DNA of 64,000 nucleotides from Sceloporus undulatus (GCF_019175285.1 NC_056523.1:124514305-124578304); one strand, 5' to 3'. Positions 30,304-43,780 are shown, counted from the stretch's first letter. Notes: generated by a model from the letters alone, not told the origin. Numbers and translations: made by a program.

Positions 30304-30960
30304 TTCTGTTGCTCTTCACCACCCACTGTCTGAGGCATCATTTTGCCAATGCTGTGAATTCCAGTCTTGGGTTTACAGGTATTGTTAACTATATGTCCCA
30401 GAATCCGTGACCACTGACCAGGTCAGCTGGGGCTTCTGAGAGCTGAACTCCATCACAAGTTTGGGAGCTACTGGCCTAGTGGTAAGCCTGCTCTGTCTGT
30501 ATATGATGATGTTGTATTCCCATATTTTTTTCTAATTGCTTGGGGATTTATAATTCAGAGATCAGGTATCATAATAACCCCAGTGTAGAAGAGAATGATC
30601 AGTGATAGTTTGAGGCTCAACTTGGGGACTTCTAGATGTTCAACCAGGGATGATGCACACTAGTGGCCAAAACAATTTGAAGGGCTCTAGCGTGAGGAAA
30701 AGTGGCCTATCAACTAAAGCTTAGAGTTAATTTCAGAGAAACATTCAGTGAAGTGTTAACAAAATAAGACATTGAGTTTTTCTTCTGATCATGTTCTAGA
30801 AGATTTCTCGATCCCCTGCCTAAGCATTAATATTGGCAAAAGAGCTTACGATCTGATTTGGTTAGAGTGCCTGCTCACTACTTGGACTGTGGACCACCCG
30901 GAACCACTGGTTTCTTAGATGTTCCCCTCCTAGGGACTTCTGGGACTTACGTTTTCTAAG
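30304..30960. other. Unassigned sequence with an old foldback fragment
   Basis: 30385-30480 (ACTATATGTCCCAGAATCCG, GAGAGCTGAACTCCATCAC) resembles a short palindromic hAT-like repeat. The rest is unassigned. Confidence 0.4.
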
Positions 30961-31181
30961 GTCCAAAACACACTGCAGAAATAACCTAATTTGAGACTGC
31001 TTTAACTGCCCTGGCTCAGTGCTAGGGAATCCTGGGAAGTGTAGTTTAATGTGGCACCAGACCTCTCTGACAGAGGTGGTTAAATGTCTCACAAAACTAC
31101 AGTTACCAGAATTCCCTAGCATTGACCCAGGGAAGTTAAAGTGGTCTCAAACTGGATTATTTCTGTAGGGTGTTTTGGGCC
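30961..31181. mobile_element. Palindromic MITE, family 1
   Basis: Ends GTCCAAAACACACTGCAGAA and (complement) GCCCAAAACACCCTACAGAA. Inside are TGCTTTAACTGCCCTGGCTC and GGGAAGTTAAAGTGGTCTCA. CTAAG occurs directly on both sides and may be the target duplication. The outermost bases differ from those of other copies (for example 34785), so subfamilies exist. Confidence 0.8.
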
Positions 31182-34100
31182 TAAGACCCATTCCTTTTTT
31201 AGATGATGCTCTGGTCATGCATGGCATGGTAAAGTAAGCGTTTGGAGGCAACAAAAAGAGGAATTATGTGGAAAGTCTCCACACCAGTACTGTACATCTG
31301 TCCCCAGGGAGGTACCCTGCTGATGTGAGAATGTCTGTTAATTCCCACTCCATGTGTGTGATTTCATGCTATTAACATTGTGGGATGGAGCCACAGGGAA
31401 GTGGGAACTGTAATGTCAATCTGGAGATATGTGAATCAGTTTAAGAGGGATAGGGATAGGTTGTCTTATAAAACAATTTCTCAGCCTCCTTGCAAGACTG
31501 CAGCTCCCAGGGACTCTTAGAGGACACTGTACAAATTATGTATTTGGAAAAGCTGTTTATGTTTGCAGTGTGAACATAAGATGAAAGCTATATTTACACT
31601 CATATTTGAATAGATGGGTGGATGAAGACCATATTAATGGAAAACAATTTAAAAACACCTTTGAACTTTAATCGTGCAATTCTTGTTGAAAATACTGAAT
31701 ATGCAAAACTGGACATAGATGAAAAATCAAATGCACATTCTTGATAACACAGTTGTTATATTTGCATTAACGGCCAATTTAACCTGAAGTTTAACAAGCT
31801 TCTTGGAGAGTGTGTAGTGGGAACCAAGCTTTTTCCATCCATTGAAGAAGAGACAGTTTGATGCAGGGCTTTTAACGAGTTTCAAAAATATGAATACCTC
31901 TGTGGCCTACTATAGCAAACTGTTGAGGGAGAAGGAACATAGCACTGGGCCAGTTTTGGGTTAGCCATCTTGGAATCAAGGCCCAAGTTTACAAACTGAA
32001 ACATTCACAAGGCTGGTGTTGATGGCCATTATGCTCTCTTATTATGTGTTTATTTATATCCTATCTTTCTCCTGAAACTTGAATCCAACATGTTTTTAAC
32101 ATTTCTTTAAAGTATAGATTATAACATTAAACCACAATTAAACAGCTTATTGTATTAAATAAAGTACATTAAAAGCCACTTAGAAACGCATGGGGTGCAA
32201 TTGGGGGAGAACAAGTAGAGCTCTCCTTTTAAAAATGCCTTCCTCAGCAGAGTCAGTTATTGAAAGCCCGCCTTAATAAGAAGGTAATCTGATCAAGATT
32301 CGGGTTGCTTATTTTGATGCAGACGTGGGTAATTAGTGGCCCTCCAAAGGTTGTTGGACTGTAACTCCCATCAGCCCTGGTCAGCAAGTCAGTAGTGGCA
32401 GATGATGGGGATTGCAGTGTGAAGAGAAATAGGTCTAGTCTGGTTAAAGGCAGCCAATCACAGTTCAAGGAATGCTGTAATGGGGTCTGGAGGCAACAAG
32501 AGGGCAGAAAGGGTACAAACTAGAAGTTTGTCTGCTAAAGAAGAAAAGATGGGATACAGTGAAGATAGCCAGATGCAAGGAGGGAAATTTGAATAAGGTT
32601 TTGGTAGCTGTGCATGAGGAAAGAGTTCAGGGATTTCTTGTTTAATATATTTGTTATATAATATATCTTCACTTGTTTATTTTCTACAACTTACTCTGTT
32701 CCATTTAGGAATTGGTAAGGAGACTGGACATGCTTACCACATTGAACTCACTGATCAACAGAGCAACTTGTCCATAACAGGGAACATTTTGGTTACCAGA
32801 TCCAGGGAGGTGTTTTGAGGTGTAAAGGGGCAAGGTTTGGAACAGTGTGGCCAACCTAGATGGGGGACCCATCACAGCCAGTCCGAGAACTTTTGTGGGG
32901 CCACAAGTGTCCAATCCCGCTTCTTCTTCTTGAAGTGGAATCCTGCTTTCTTTCCTTTAGCAGAGCCACCCACTTGTGATATGATCTCAAAATAGAACAG
33001 ATGAGCTTCCAAAACTGTTTTTTCTTACTAGGCCTCCAAACACAATAGTCACAGATGCTTGGGAAATAACGGTGACTTGGGAGATGGTGATCCCATTCAG
33101 TGTTTCCTTTCCTTCAAGCCAATGAACTGGTTGCAGCTAGTGACATGTGGAAAAACACAGGGTGTAACACACACACACACACACACATTTTTTTAAAAAA
33201 AAACCTGGCATTAATTAACAGGATGATCCACAAACTGGTAGTGGTTTGCAGTTCCCCAGCAGTGACAGCCAGTTAATCTCCTCCAGAGTAGAGCACTGTT
33301 GTGTCTCTTGATGCAAGGGACATGATGGACGGGTGGCAGTGAACCAGGAACTGAGAGCACTTGTTCAGAGCACCCAGAGAAGCAACTGCCAGAAGGACTC
33401 ATGTTGAGGGAAAAGAGGATGCACAGCAGGAAGGCCTCTTTCCTTTTGGGGAGGAGAATGCATGAAATTGCACTAGAAGACTACTCAGCCAATTCAGTCG
33501 TTGCCCCTTGGGGAGCAATGGCACTCAGGAAAAAAGCAGCTCATAATTCCTTTTCAAGGCAAAACAAAAATATCCTAAACACAAGAGTGTTGCTTCCTCA
33601 TCCCTGATCAGTAACAAAATTCAACATGCCTGGGATCTCTTTCCTTCACAGGAATGAACAGCAGAATCTTAGGATGCTTTTGTGAAGATAGCACCAGCAA
33701 TATTTGTTTTAAAGGCAGAAACAAGTGCAGGATATCCAAGAGCTCTTAGCTACTCCTGGACAGCATGTTGGTTTTTTTCCTACCCAGGTTCTATTCAAGG
33801 CACATCTGTGGCACTCACTGGTTTAATAGTCATTCCTCTTCTCTGGGGAACTTCTGTGGGGGAAGCCATGACAATTAAACTGGTATAAAACCAATATAAA
33901 CATGCAGTTCAGATATATTCATAGCCTAAGAACTCTTCTTGGTATTTTGTTATATTCTTTGCAGCCCTGAGGGTTATTCCTCTTCCCTCTCACCATTCTG
34001 TACAATCGGATTGAGATTATATTTCACTCTTCTAAAATATTTGAATTTAAAACAGTAAAACAAATACAATTCCCAAATATGTGCTTTTTATAACTTCATC

Positions 34101-34784
34101 CCACGTAGTGGGGCTCAGATTGATTTTCAATTCAATTCAGAGTTATTTGCTTTCTGTTAAAAAATTTCTCTTTCATTATCAGTCATCATCTTCTTGTCCT
34201 CCCTCCCTTCTATTGGTCCAGTTGGCTTGCTTTCTTTTAGTTCTACAATTGGCCCACCATTTGGTGATGAAATCTTTGTTGGATTGTTTAAGCAAAACAA
34301 TACAGGTTCTCATGCATTTTTCTTGCCTCTCCTGGTTTTAGCATGGATGGTAGTTGCCTTGGGTCTAACTGAAAAGGTTGTATCTCAAAGGTTATGTCCT
34401 GGAAAGAGGAGAAAGGGCCATGGAGGAGCTAATAGTGCCATGCTAATAGTTATGCCTCCTTTGGTCCAGCTTCCACTCATTAGCCCTCTATCAGCACATG
34501 CCACTGGATGTCTTAATCATACAATTGTGGTGCATCACAGGAACCCAGGCAGTTTTGTTGTAAGATGGATGCTTCTGGGTTATTGATAGGCCAATTTCTG
34601 CCAAGAAGGCAATGACAGCTACCTGACCATCAAGCTGGTCTCACAGGTGGCTAACCAAAGCTTCAAGAGAAAGCTGGCTGGCAGCATAAACTTACCTGAC
34701 TGACACTGGCTGAACGGTATGAGCTGCTAGTTCCTGGGAGGCAGATCCAAAAGAGATTGGATTCTATCTCCAGCTAAAGATTAA
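31182..34784. other. Unassigned, mostly unique sequence
   Basis: 3.6 kb without a gene. 32037-32170 (TTATTTATATCCTATCTTTC ...) looks like an old LINE tail. 32325-32415 (GGTTGTTGGACTGTAACTCC CATC) is a short hAT-like repeat remnant. (AC)n of about 10 units lies at 33168-33187. Confidence 0.45.
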
Positions 34785-35006
34785 GGCTCCTGCCACACTG
34801 TAGAAATAAATCAGTTTGACACCACATTAATTTCCAGGGCTCAATGCTATGGAATTCTGGGATTTGTAGTTTGATGGGGCAACAAAGCTCTCTGACAGAG
34901 AAGGCTGAATATCTCACAAAACTGCAAAGCCCCAAATTCCATAACAGTGAGTCATGGCAGTTAAAGTGTTGTCAAACTGCTTTATTTATACAGTGTGGCA
35001 GCAGCC
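34785..35006. mobile_element. Palindromic MITE, family 1
   Basis: Ends GGCTCCTGCCACACTGTAGA and (complement) GGCTGCTGCCACACTGTATA. The centre AGCTCTCTGACAGAGAAGGC and arms CAATGCTATGGAATTCTGGG / CAAATTCCATAACAGTGAGT are well kept. Confidence 0.85.
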
Positions 35007-38000
35007 GAAAACAAAATTTGAGAATTTGACAGGTACATTGGAAAGTTTAACAAATGGAGTGAAGGAATGAGTGGGAGGCTGGCTGGGTGCAGTGGTAGTG
35101 CTGAAAGCTAACACCACCATACCATTAAAAAGAAATGCTTGAGTTCTTCCTCTTTTTCTCCCTCAAGAACTCATTTCTTAGTCCTTTACCAACAGTGGTA
35201 CTATACTACCTACTCAAGTCAGCTCAGCAAACTCACCAAATTCCAAATTTGAATGTTTAGTGTATCACAAAGCCCAGAGAGAGCAGACGTGAGGTGTTGT
35301 AATACATCCTGTAACCCTTCTTATGAAGATGGGAATCAAGGATGGAATTTTGTTTAAATCCATTGCAACCCTTTGGCTTTTCAGTTGCTTTGAATGGAAT
35401 TGATTTCCATGGGAACAAAGTCATGAAAAATAATGAAGGAGCATGTTGAAGATGCCTAGAAAAATGGCACCTTCTGCTGTGTCCCTGCCAGGACGCTGCA
35501 GCTGAATAGTGTGTGATGCCTATGCTAAGACCATTAGTGTCTTCCCAAGTTATCCTTGTAATGAAATAATAAGGGGTTTAAAAGAGGATGTTTCTTACCT
35601 GACCTCATGAGTTACTCCAATTAATAACTGGGGTGTCCTGTAGTGAGAAGACCTGGAGATGTTTGGGTCTTGTAAAAACCTTCAGAACCTCTGAAGAGAC
35701 TCAGATTGGGAAGAATTTAATGGACAGATTAGAATCTCCATCATTCACTGATATTTACCCATGCTGATTGGAACTGATAGAATCTGTAATCCAATATACA
35801 TATCTGAGAGGGCACCAGATTGGGATGGACTGCAATACCCTCCATAGCTTTCTTCCCATTGACTATCCTAGCTAGAGCTGTTGGAAATTGCAATCCAACA
35901 GCATCTAGAGAGCTGCATGATTCTCACCACTGGTTAAATGGCTCTGTAGTTCATTTCATCTGAATCACTAAAACAGTGCTTTGCAATTGGTACTGTAAAA
36001 GGACACATTTTCCATATTTTCTGCCCCTCTTCCACTAATACCCAAGACATAAGATCAAGCAACTCATTCAGGATTATCCAATGTATCAGTCTGTGCAGTG
36101 GCAGGAGCATCTGTTTTGCATTTCTTCCTTGTGTCCTCACTTTTGCATTTGCCCAGCAAATTGGCAATTAAAATGATTTAGTCCTGAATTCTGTGGATCA
36201 TTGTGGGATTGTGCTAGAAAATAATTTTGGAGGAGTTGGATGCAGCGATTTCTCAGCTCATGTTACTTACCATTGAAGTGGATTAAGAGAGACACGCTGT
36301 TTATCATTTTCAGATTTTTAACTAGGGCAGACTCTGGGGCAGTACAACCATCTGCCTGTCAACAAGGATGCCATGATTAGCTGATTAATGTGGATATCAT
36401 GTGGCCCATACTTTAAAAAAATCTGGTGACCAACTGTAAGGTGACCACATGCAAAAGAGGACAGGGCTCCTGTTCCTTTAAAAACTGTAAAATAAGGAAT
36501 TTCATTAGGCATAGCTTGTTATAATAGCCTCCTGAATTTCTCTCAGTCCTTCTCCCCCCCATGGTCTCCTAAAGCAGCAGTAGAGGGGCAAGAGATGTTA
36601 AAAAGAGAGAGTCATAGATGTTTAAATCATCTGCATTTTTACTTGAAAGAACGCCCTGCTGAATCCAATGAAACTACACTCAGGTAAGTATGCATAGGTG
36701 GCCTCCGGCTCTGTTGGACAGAAAAGGCCTTCAGGGAAGATACCAGGAAGTGAAGACATTTTACAACAGAAAATTGAGGAGGAAATGGGTTTAGCAGCCT
36801 AAGAGGAGGGATTTCTTTTTCTTTTTCTTTAAATAAAGTGCTGGCTGCTGCATCCTTGTATCTGCCTTCTTGCCAGAGCAGAGTGAAATCAAAGTGGGAC
36901 CTCACCTGGGACTCCTTGAGATGATTCAGGGCTGGTGCCATTGTGTCAGTTGTAAGGGTCTTTGAGAATCCTGCAGAGAAACAGGGTCAGAAGCCAGGAA
37001 GACAGTTCAAACAAAGAAGCCAATGCAAGAGGGGAAACCAAAGTTAGAGTCAAGCAAAGCCAAGGTCACAGCCAAGGAGTCTGTCAAGTGGAGCATAAAG
37101 CTGGGGGTAGCATCAAACTAGCAAAAGGCTGGTCAGGAACACTGGCTGGGAAGCACTTGGACCAAGAGCACACACAACGACGCATAAAGCCAGTGCAAAA
37201 ATCACTCCAGGCTTCCGATGGCTCAGGCATGCTAGAGAGAACAAACATTACCTGTTAAAAATGATGGATTGTATCACACACCCCACACACAACAATCCCT
37301 TCTGAACTGCTGCATAGGACATTTCCAACACGCACAACCCTTTAAAGAAAGAACTAAATGACAGAGCACATGCCTTGTGCAAGCGAGACGTACCAGATCC
37401 AATCCCTGGCATCTCTTAAAAGACCTGTGAAAGATTCCTGTCCTAGTTATTAGGGTTCTCAGGTCAAGACTATCCCCAGCCCTGCAATTTGGAACCAAAA
37501 CCTGAGTCCTAGAGATGTCTCCTTGAGATGTTCTGGTGGTGTTACAAGGCTTAATCCCAGGTGATGTCATTAAGCATGATACATTAAACAGCAACCATAA
37601 TTGCACAGAATATGCAATTTGAATAATAATAATATTAAAAAATCAAGTCTAGCAAATGAGGAATACACATGCACACACACTCTTATTTTTTCAAGGCAAT
37701 GTTTTGACTCTTCCTCATCATCATGAGGACTGGAAAAGAGAGTCCAGGGCCTTAGACTCAGCCTCAGAGATCCTGGAATCCTACCTGTCTAGAACCATGG
37801 AGACACACTTCCTGTCAGTGTAGATCCAGGAGTGGAGAACTTGTGACCCTCCTCATGCTGTTGTGCAGTACCTTCCATGACACCTAGATGAGAGTCAATT
37901 GATAGAAATTGCTATCAAATTACATTTTTTTAAGATGCAGGGGATCTTCCCTCATTCACATGTTATTGGATTGCAACTTCCAGTAACCATCAAAGCCAGT

Positions 38001-38700
38001 GGGGAGGAATGCTGAGAGTTACAGTCCAACAGCAGTTGGAAGGCCACTCCATTCTCACCCTTGATTGCTTGACTTTGCTTGACTTTGCTCATATCCTTCC
38101 ATGCTCTCAAACTGAGAGTCCAAAAGTGATTAATTTAAAAAGTACATATTAAAATTTAGGACATTATAATACTGAAGCACAATTAAGTAAATTATAATAT
38201 TAACACACAACTGAGCAAAAGGCACTTTAAAGGCACATCAGAAATATAGCAGCCACCTGTTAAAATCTCTTTCCTCTGTAAACAATCAATTGCCAAAAGC
38301 CCAACTGAATAAAAAGCCTCTTGCCTTTTTTTTTAAAGCCTCATATCCTCGTACTCACAATAGGTCGTTCAGAAAGAAGACCACCATAGTTAATCTCCTT
38401 GTCTTTGCCTCTTCCCTGCTGCAGATTGACTAGTGATGTGTGTCCATATCAGACAGCCACAAATATTTCATTCTCCCTACCTGTGAGAACCAAAGCAACT
38501 CTCTTATCTTGTACTTTTGGAAAGCTTTGAGCTTAAATACCAAATGGCTTAACTGTGCCTGACAGAGAGGTAGATTCCCAGATCTCAGGACCTGGACTTT
38601 CTTCTCCAGCCTTCAGGGAGAGGAGGAAGAGGAATCTCAGGATGAATTTCTGCCTTTAAAAAGTGTGTAATAACATATAAAAAGTGTGTAGATAACATGT
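35007..38700. other. Unassigned, mostly unique sequence
   Basis: 3.7 kb without a recognised gene. 37970-38060 (GATTGCAACTTCCAGTAACC, GTTACAGTCCAACAGCAGTT) is a short inverted pair like an hAT remnant. No coding region, RNA gene or CpG island found. Confidence 0.45.
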
Positions 38701-38929
38701 GTTGTTGCTGTTGTTGTTGTATGCCTTCGTCATTTCTGACTTATGGTGACCTTAAAACGAACCTGTCATGAGGTTTCCTTGGCAAGATTTGTTCAGAGGA
38801 GGTTTGTCATTGCCTTCCACTGAGGCTGAGAACATGTGATGTGTCCAAGGTTCATGGCCAAACCAGGAACCAAACCCTGGTCTCCAGAGTTGTAGTCCAA
38901 CACTCAAACCACTACACCATGCTGGCTCC
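38701..38929 (-). mobile_element. tRNA-derived SINE (family A), minus strand
   Basis: Starts (complement of tail) GTTGTTGCTGTTGTTGTTGT, then GACTTATGGTGACCTTAAAA, CTTGGCAAGATTTGTTCAGA, ACCAAACCCTGGTCTCCAGA, ACCACTACACCATGCTGGCT. Near full length. Confidence 0.9.
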
Positions 38930-40761
38930 TAACATATATTAGATATAGCTTTTCAAAATTATTTCAATGACCTACTCTGTGCAACTGTGGTTGATGCTTA
39001 ATATAGAGTGTTTAACACTATCACCAGGGCCTGCCTCCTGGGACATCACAGGGATTGTCTGGACTCCTGAGGACTCACGTTTGGGGCCTGAAATTTCAAG
39101 GCCTTGGCAACCCTATTCGGGCCATGCACACCAGAAGAGGGTTGGGCATCTAGGAGCTCTTGCTGTTTCAGTACTGAATTGAAGCAAATACACTTGTAAG
39201 ACTTTTTCCCATTACCAGAAATCTTTCTGGAGGGCATTACATTGAAATCTGGAGAATAAGTTCAGAAGAGGAAGTCTGTTGCAGGCACCTGCAAGCTGAT
39301 TTATTTCTTGCCTCTTCCATATACAATACAAAGGAGCAAAATATTCCACAAGTGTGGAGGATCTAGGAAATGCACCCCCACCAACATTCCCCAAGAAGAT
39401 TAAAGCCCCATCGTTCTCTTGCCAATTTTAGCCCATTAAGCTAGCTAATCACAAGGAAAGGCCATTATTAGCTGAACAACACACTGTAAATTATTAATGC
39501 AGAAAGCAGGATTGCATCCCTGGAGAGGCATCCTGGGCTTCAGCCATCAGGGATAGCCCTGGTCTGGGGAGCCCTTCAAAGTGAGTGGCAGGGAGGGAGA
39601 AGGAGCTTTCTCCATCGGTCTGCACTGATGAAGAAAAGGAAGGAAGGAGGAAGGCATCTTTCTCCAGGACTGAAAAGGCAACTCTTGATCTGCATGTGAA
39701 GGAGGCAGCAGAGAATCATTTAAGATCTCACCACATGCAGAGCTGTCCCAAGTTGTTTTCCTGCCTGAGCTGAAGGGCAACAAGGCTGTACAGAACTAAC
39801 CAGCCCTGCCAGTTGAATATTGGCACTGAACTATCATCCTCCACCACACCCTGAAAGCAGTGGGCCAGTTTAGGAAATCAGGATAGCTGCTAAACATCAC
39901 ACAAGAGAGGAATAGCCAGGAGGCTCAAGAACAGCAGGCCAAGGAATGCTATTGTCCCCAACCTCACCCCACTCCTCAGTGTCTCTTGGTGGAGCTAGTT
40001 GCCTCATTTTGCCTATTGGCCCTAAGCAGATGGAAAGGTCCCTGTGAACACACAGGTCAAGTCAAATTCTGGGGATCAGTGTTTCCATTCCCAATCCATT
40101 CTTGATATGCAAAGTACATTTAACTTTCAGGGTCCCCTGGAAATCCATATGGCTGAGGTAACATGTTGCCATGCTTGCTAGCATTTCCCACCAGTCCTGT
40201 TTAGAAAAGGTAATCCATATGTTTTCACTTTCAAAGATTCTGCCCCCCCCCCCCCCAGTTAGAAGATCTAAACACATCAAGCTGCCTTAAAGTGAAATGG
40301 ATAGTTGCTTGCTCTGTGCAATGGAACACTGTCAAACACTGTTTGAAGATTCAGGCTGAGTTTTTTCTCTCCCTCTCTGCTACATTCAATGGAAAGTTCT
40401 GAGGATTGAACTTCGGTCCTTCTCAAAGCTTGGAAGTAACTACTTGCTTGTATAAAAACTTACTTTCTATTAACTTCTTTGTGAAATTGCTAAAATTTGG
40501 CTGCTGATGTTGGCACAGCCTACAGACTGCTAGCTAGTCCTGGAGGGGAGGGGAATAGAAGGCCTCACCCCTAATTTGACCCTGCGAATTAATGAAGAGA
40601 TGAGAAGGTTGGATTTTTAGGAGCTGCATAATGACCAATAAACCTCTGTGAAACAGAATTTGTGGCTGTGCCTCATTGGTGATGGAAGGCTTTAATGTCC
40701 CTCTTCCTTGGGGAGAGGCAGAAGGCATCACATTGCATTACGCATGAAATAAGTAAAAAGT
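38930..40761. other. Unassigned sequence
   Basis: No gene recognised. C-run near 40243-40256. Confidence 0.5.
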
Positions 40762-40769
40762 AGTTACTA

Positions 40770-40991
40770 GACCAGGGTGGCATAGTGGTTTGAGTGTTGG
40801 ACTTACTCTGGTGGCCATGGTTCAATCCCCAGGTTGGCCATGAAATCCACTGGGTGTCCTTGGGTAAGTCATATTTTTTCAGCCTCAGGGGAAGGCAACA
40901 GCCTGAATAAAACTTGCCAAGGAAACCCCATGACAACATTGCTTTAGGGCTATCATAAGTCAGAAGAGACTTGAAGGCAAAACAACAACAA
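40770..40991 (+). mobile_element. tRNA-derived SINE (family A) with target duplication
   Basis: ACCAGGGTGGCATAGTGGTT head, GTTCAATCCCCAGGTTGGCC, CTTGCCAAGGAAACCCCATG, CAGAAGAGACTTGAAGGCAA, AACAACAACAA tail. AGTTACTA occurs at 40762-40769 and 40992-40999, giving a short but exact flanking duplication. Confidence 0.9.
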
Positions 40992-41027
40992 AGTTACTAA
41001 TAACATTTAGCAATAGCAAGTAATAAA

Positions 41028-41289
41028 TTGTTTATTTATTATTTATAAACTGCTTTTCCCAGGATCAAAGCGGTGTACAACGTATCAATAAAAACATTTC
41101 TGTACCACTTCATACTGAACTTAACAGTCTCTAAGCAGTTTACAAGGTGTAAGCTAATTGCCCCCAATAAGCTAGGTACTCATTTTGGTGAACTTCAGAA
41201 GGATGCAAGGCTGGAGCCTTGGGATCCAACTCACAACCTTGTGGCTGCAATACAGGCATTTAACCACTGCACCATCAGGGCTGCCTACT
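41028..41289 (-). mobile_element. SINE family C, minus strand
   Basis: On the minus strand: GCAGCCCTGATGGTGCAGTG GTTAAATGCC (tRNA-like A box), GGTTGTGAGTTGGATCCCAA (B-box-like), ATCCTTCTGAAGTTCACCAA, GGGGGCAATTAGCTTACACC, GTAAACTGCTTAGAGACTG, CCGCTTTGATCCTGGGAAAA and a TAAATAATAAATAAACAATT tail. A second tRNA-derived squamate SINE, distinct from family A. Confidence 0.8.
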
Positions 41290-42287
41290 AAATATAACTA
41301 ATGGTAGTTAAATTGGGGGCTCAGAACTGCAACTGCAACTAATTACTTTTTAGAAGTAACATTCAAAGTATTTGTTTTTCTGCTTACAAAGACTGTGCTC
41401 ACACAGTAGAACAAGGCTCCCTTTTCTCTTTTACTTTTTCCATTCCATTTTTTTCTCCAAAGAGCTCAGGTCAGTGTACAGCAGGGTGGATACCCCTGTG
41501 ACCCTCCCAGTGTTTTTGGGCTGCAATGCCCAGCAAACCTAGCCAACCCAGGAAATTGTAGAAAATGCTAAGTGTTGTAGTCCAGTTCTCATTGCTGTCA
41601 ATATCGTACTCACTACATCCTTGTTGTTAGCCTCTGAGGACAGTTCCAAACCATCCAGTGAGTGCTTTGGCTGATTGAGGATTTCAACCATAGCCTCAAT
41701 AGTATGTATGCTCCCAAGACTGTGCTGGCAAAGCCTTCCTTGCCCTCACTTTGATGGCAAAGAATTTATGAATGGAAAGCTTTGAAAGAAGCAGAAATAC
41801 TGTGGCTCCTCAGGTTGAGAGACTGGAAGGTGTTAGTATGAGCATAGCTGTCACAAAGAATGAAACCATTCATGTGTGTTTGCGCCCATGTGCTACACAT
41901 TTAGTCATGTCACCTGTTCTCTGTGCTGGAGGTAGCACTGCTATGTGTGAGGGCAAGAGAAAAGGAACACCAATGTGAATTTCAGCTCTGTGCTGTCTGC
42001 TTTATTGCTGCCCAAGGGAGCCTGGATATAGCTCTACTGATGCTATAAGACAGCCTTCCTCAACCCAGGATCCTCCAGATCTCTTGGACTTCAGCTCCCA
42101 TCACCCCCAATAGCACAAGGCACTTTGAGGTGGATGGGAGTTGCAGTCAAATCCATCTTGAGGGTCCTGGGCTGCAAAGGAAGCTTTAAGAGCCTTGTTG
42201 CTTATTAAACAAACCTAGCAGGCAAATGAAAAGACGCGTATTTCCCCCCTCCCTTTGCATGATGTCATCCTCTTTTCATTATCTTCC
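41290..42287. other. Unassigned sequence with short foldback remnants
   Basis: 42058-42175 (CTTGGACTTCAGCTCCCATC and GATGGGAGTTGCAGTCAAAT) is an inverted pair flanked by GATCCTCCAGAT / ATCTTGAGGGTCC, typical of a small hAT-like repeat. 41520-41590 is similar but weaker. No gene. Confidence 0.4.
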
Positions 42288-42475
42288 CATTGTAAATAAT
42301 AATAATAAATACATTTTTATTTATATCCCGCTTTTCCGTGACAGGACAATCAAAGCAGCTTACAACACGTTAAAATCCACATTTATACATTTATATCCCA
42401 AATCCCCCCCCCTTAAAACAGGATTAAACAAGTTACAATTAAAACATCTGTTAAAAACACAATAAAAAATACAGC
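42288..42475 (-). mobile_element. LINE-type 3' tail fragment
   Basis: TTTATTTATATCCCGCTTTT CC and CAATCAAAGCAGCTTACAAC, the complement of a 3' end seen in many squamate retroposons, next to an AATAATAATAA run. The exact family (L2 or related) is not determined. Confidence 0.5.
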
Positions 42476-42740
42476 GAGGACAGAGTGGTGGACTGATACA
42501 TGATGTGGGGGGCAGTCATTCTGTGGCCTTGGGAGAGGGCCTTAAAAGTGTCCCATTTGCCAAACTGAAATAATCTATTTGGCAAAAATGACAAGTGTCC
42601 CATTTTACAAACTGAAGAGAATGAGAGTCAACATGCATCATGAGATTCAAAAAGCATGCATCTTTTCGTTTGCCTGCTGAGTTTGTTCAATAAGCGATAA
42701 GGCCCTAAGAGAAAGGTTATCTGGGACTGAGTATCAAAGG

Positions 42741-42925
42741 GCCCTTTTATACTGCACAATTATAGTACTACGATCCCACTTTAACTGCCATGGCAACATC
42801 CTATGGAATCTTGGGATTTGTATTTTAGTGAGGGGACCTTTAGCCTTCTCAGCCTGAGTGCTACTGACAAAATTGACAGACTCAGAATTCCCTACCATGT
42901 AGCCATGGCAGTTAGTTGAAAGGGC
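42741..42925. mobile_element. Palindromic MITE, family 2
   Basis: GCCCTTTTATACTGCACAAT, CCCACTTTAACTGCCATGGC, and the inverted match CATGTAGCCATGGCAGTTAG followed by AAAGGGC. About 185 bp. Confidence 0.65.
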
Positions 42926-43535
42926 AGCAAGTCACAAATTAAAAAAAAAAAGGAATAAAAGAGTGCTGGAAAAAAATATGGACCTTTTCCTCCAGCTGTG
43001 TTCCTGTAACAGTGGCCCAGCAGTATCTCAAGAATCCAGGACCACCTCTGTGGTAAGAAGCTGCTGAGTGTGCTTTGCTTTGCTGAGATGGATACCACCT
43101 CATGAAGTAGTGAGGATTTTATCTTCAGTATTATATAGTGTTGCTTTTTATTGTTTTGTTCTTGATTATATGTGACTGATGTTCTGCCCTTTGGTGAAAA
43201 GGGCATTATAAATAAACGTTGCTGTTGCTGTTGTTTTTGTTACTATGAGAAAAACAGCAAGGAACACTATTCAGGTTATAAGAGAATGTTTTTCCTTGGG
43301 AGTAAAGCAGGTAGCAAAAAGGGTACCAGCTTCTGTGTGTTTCAGGTCTGATGTGATTATTCATCAGGACTCCTCCTGTCTGTGGTCAAGTAGGGGATGA
43401 CTGGGTAGCAGCAGTCAAATGGGCTTCTGTCCTAGATATGCATGTCAAAGGTAAAAAAAACCCTTATGTTTGTAAATTCAGAGAACACATTAATATTCCA
43501 GTTGGATAATGGTGCTAAAGAGGAATAAAAGCATT
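42926..43535. other. Unassigned sequence
   Basis: No gene recognised. Confidence 0.5.
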
Positions 43536-43780
43536 GTTTGTTGTTGTAGCTGAATGCCTCCAAGTCATTTTTTTTACTTATAAAGACCCTAAGGCAAACC
43601 TATCCCAGGGTTTTCTTGGCATGTAATCTTCAGGGAGGGGGGAGTTGCCATTGCCATCCTCTGAGGGTGAGAGAGTGTGACTTGCCCAAGGTCACCCAGT
43701 GGGTTTTTATGCTCACATGGGGTATGGAACCCTGATCTCTAAAGTCATCATCCAATGCTCAAACTGCTACACCAGGCTAG
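43536..43780 (-). mobile_element. tRNA-derived SINE (family A), minus strand
   Basis: TTGTTGTTGTAGCTGAATGC CTCC, CAGGGTTTTCTTGGCATG, GAGAGAGTGTGACTTGCCCA, GGTCACCCAGTGGGTTTTTA, AAACTGCTACACCAGGCTAG. Near full length. Confidence 0.85.
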
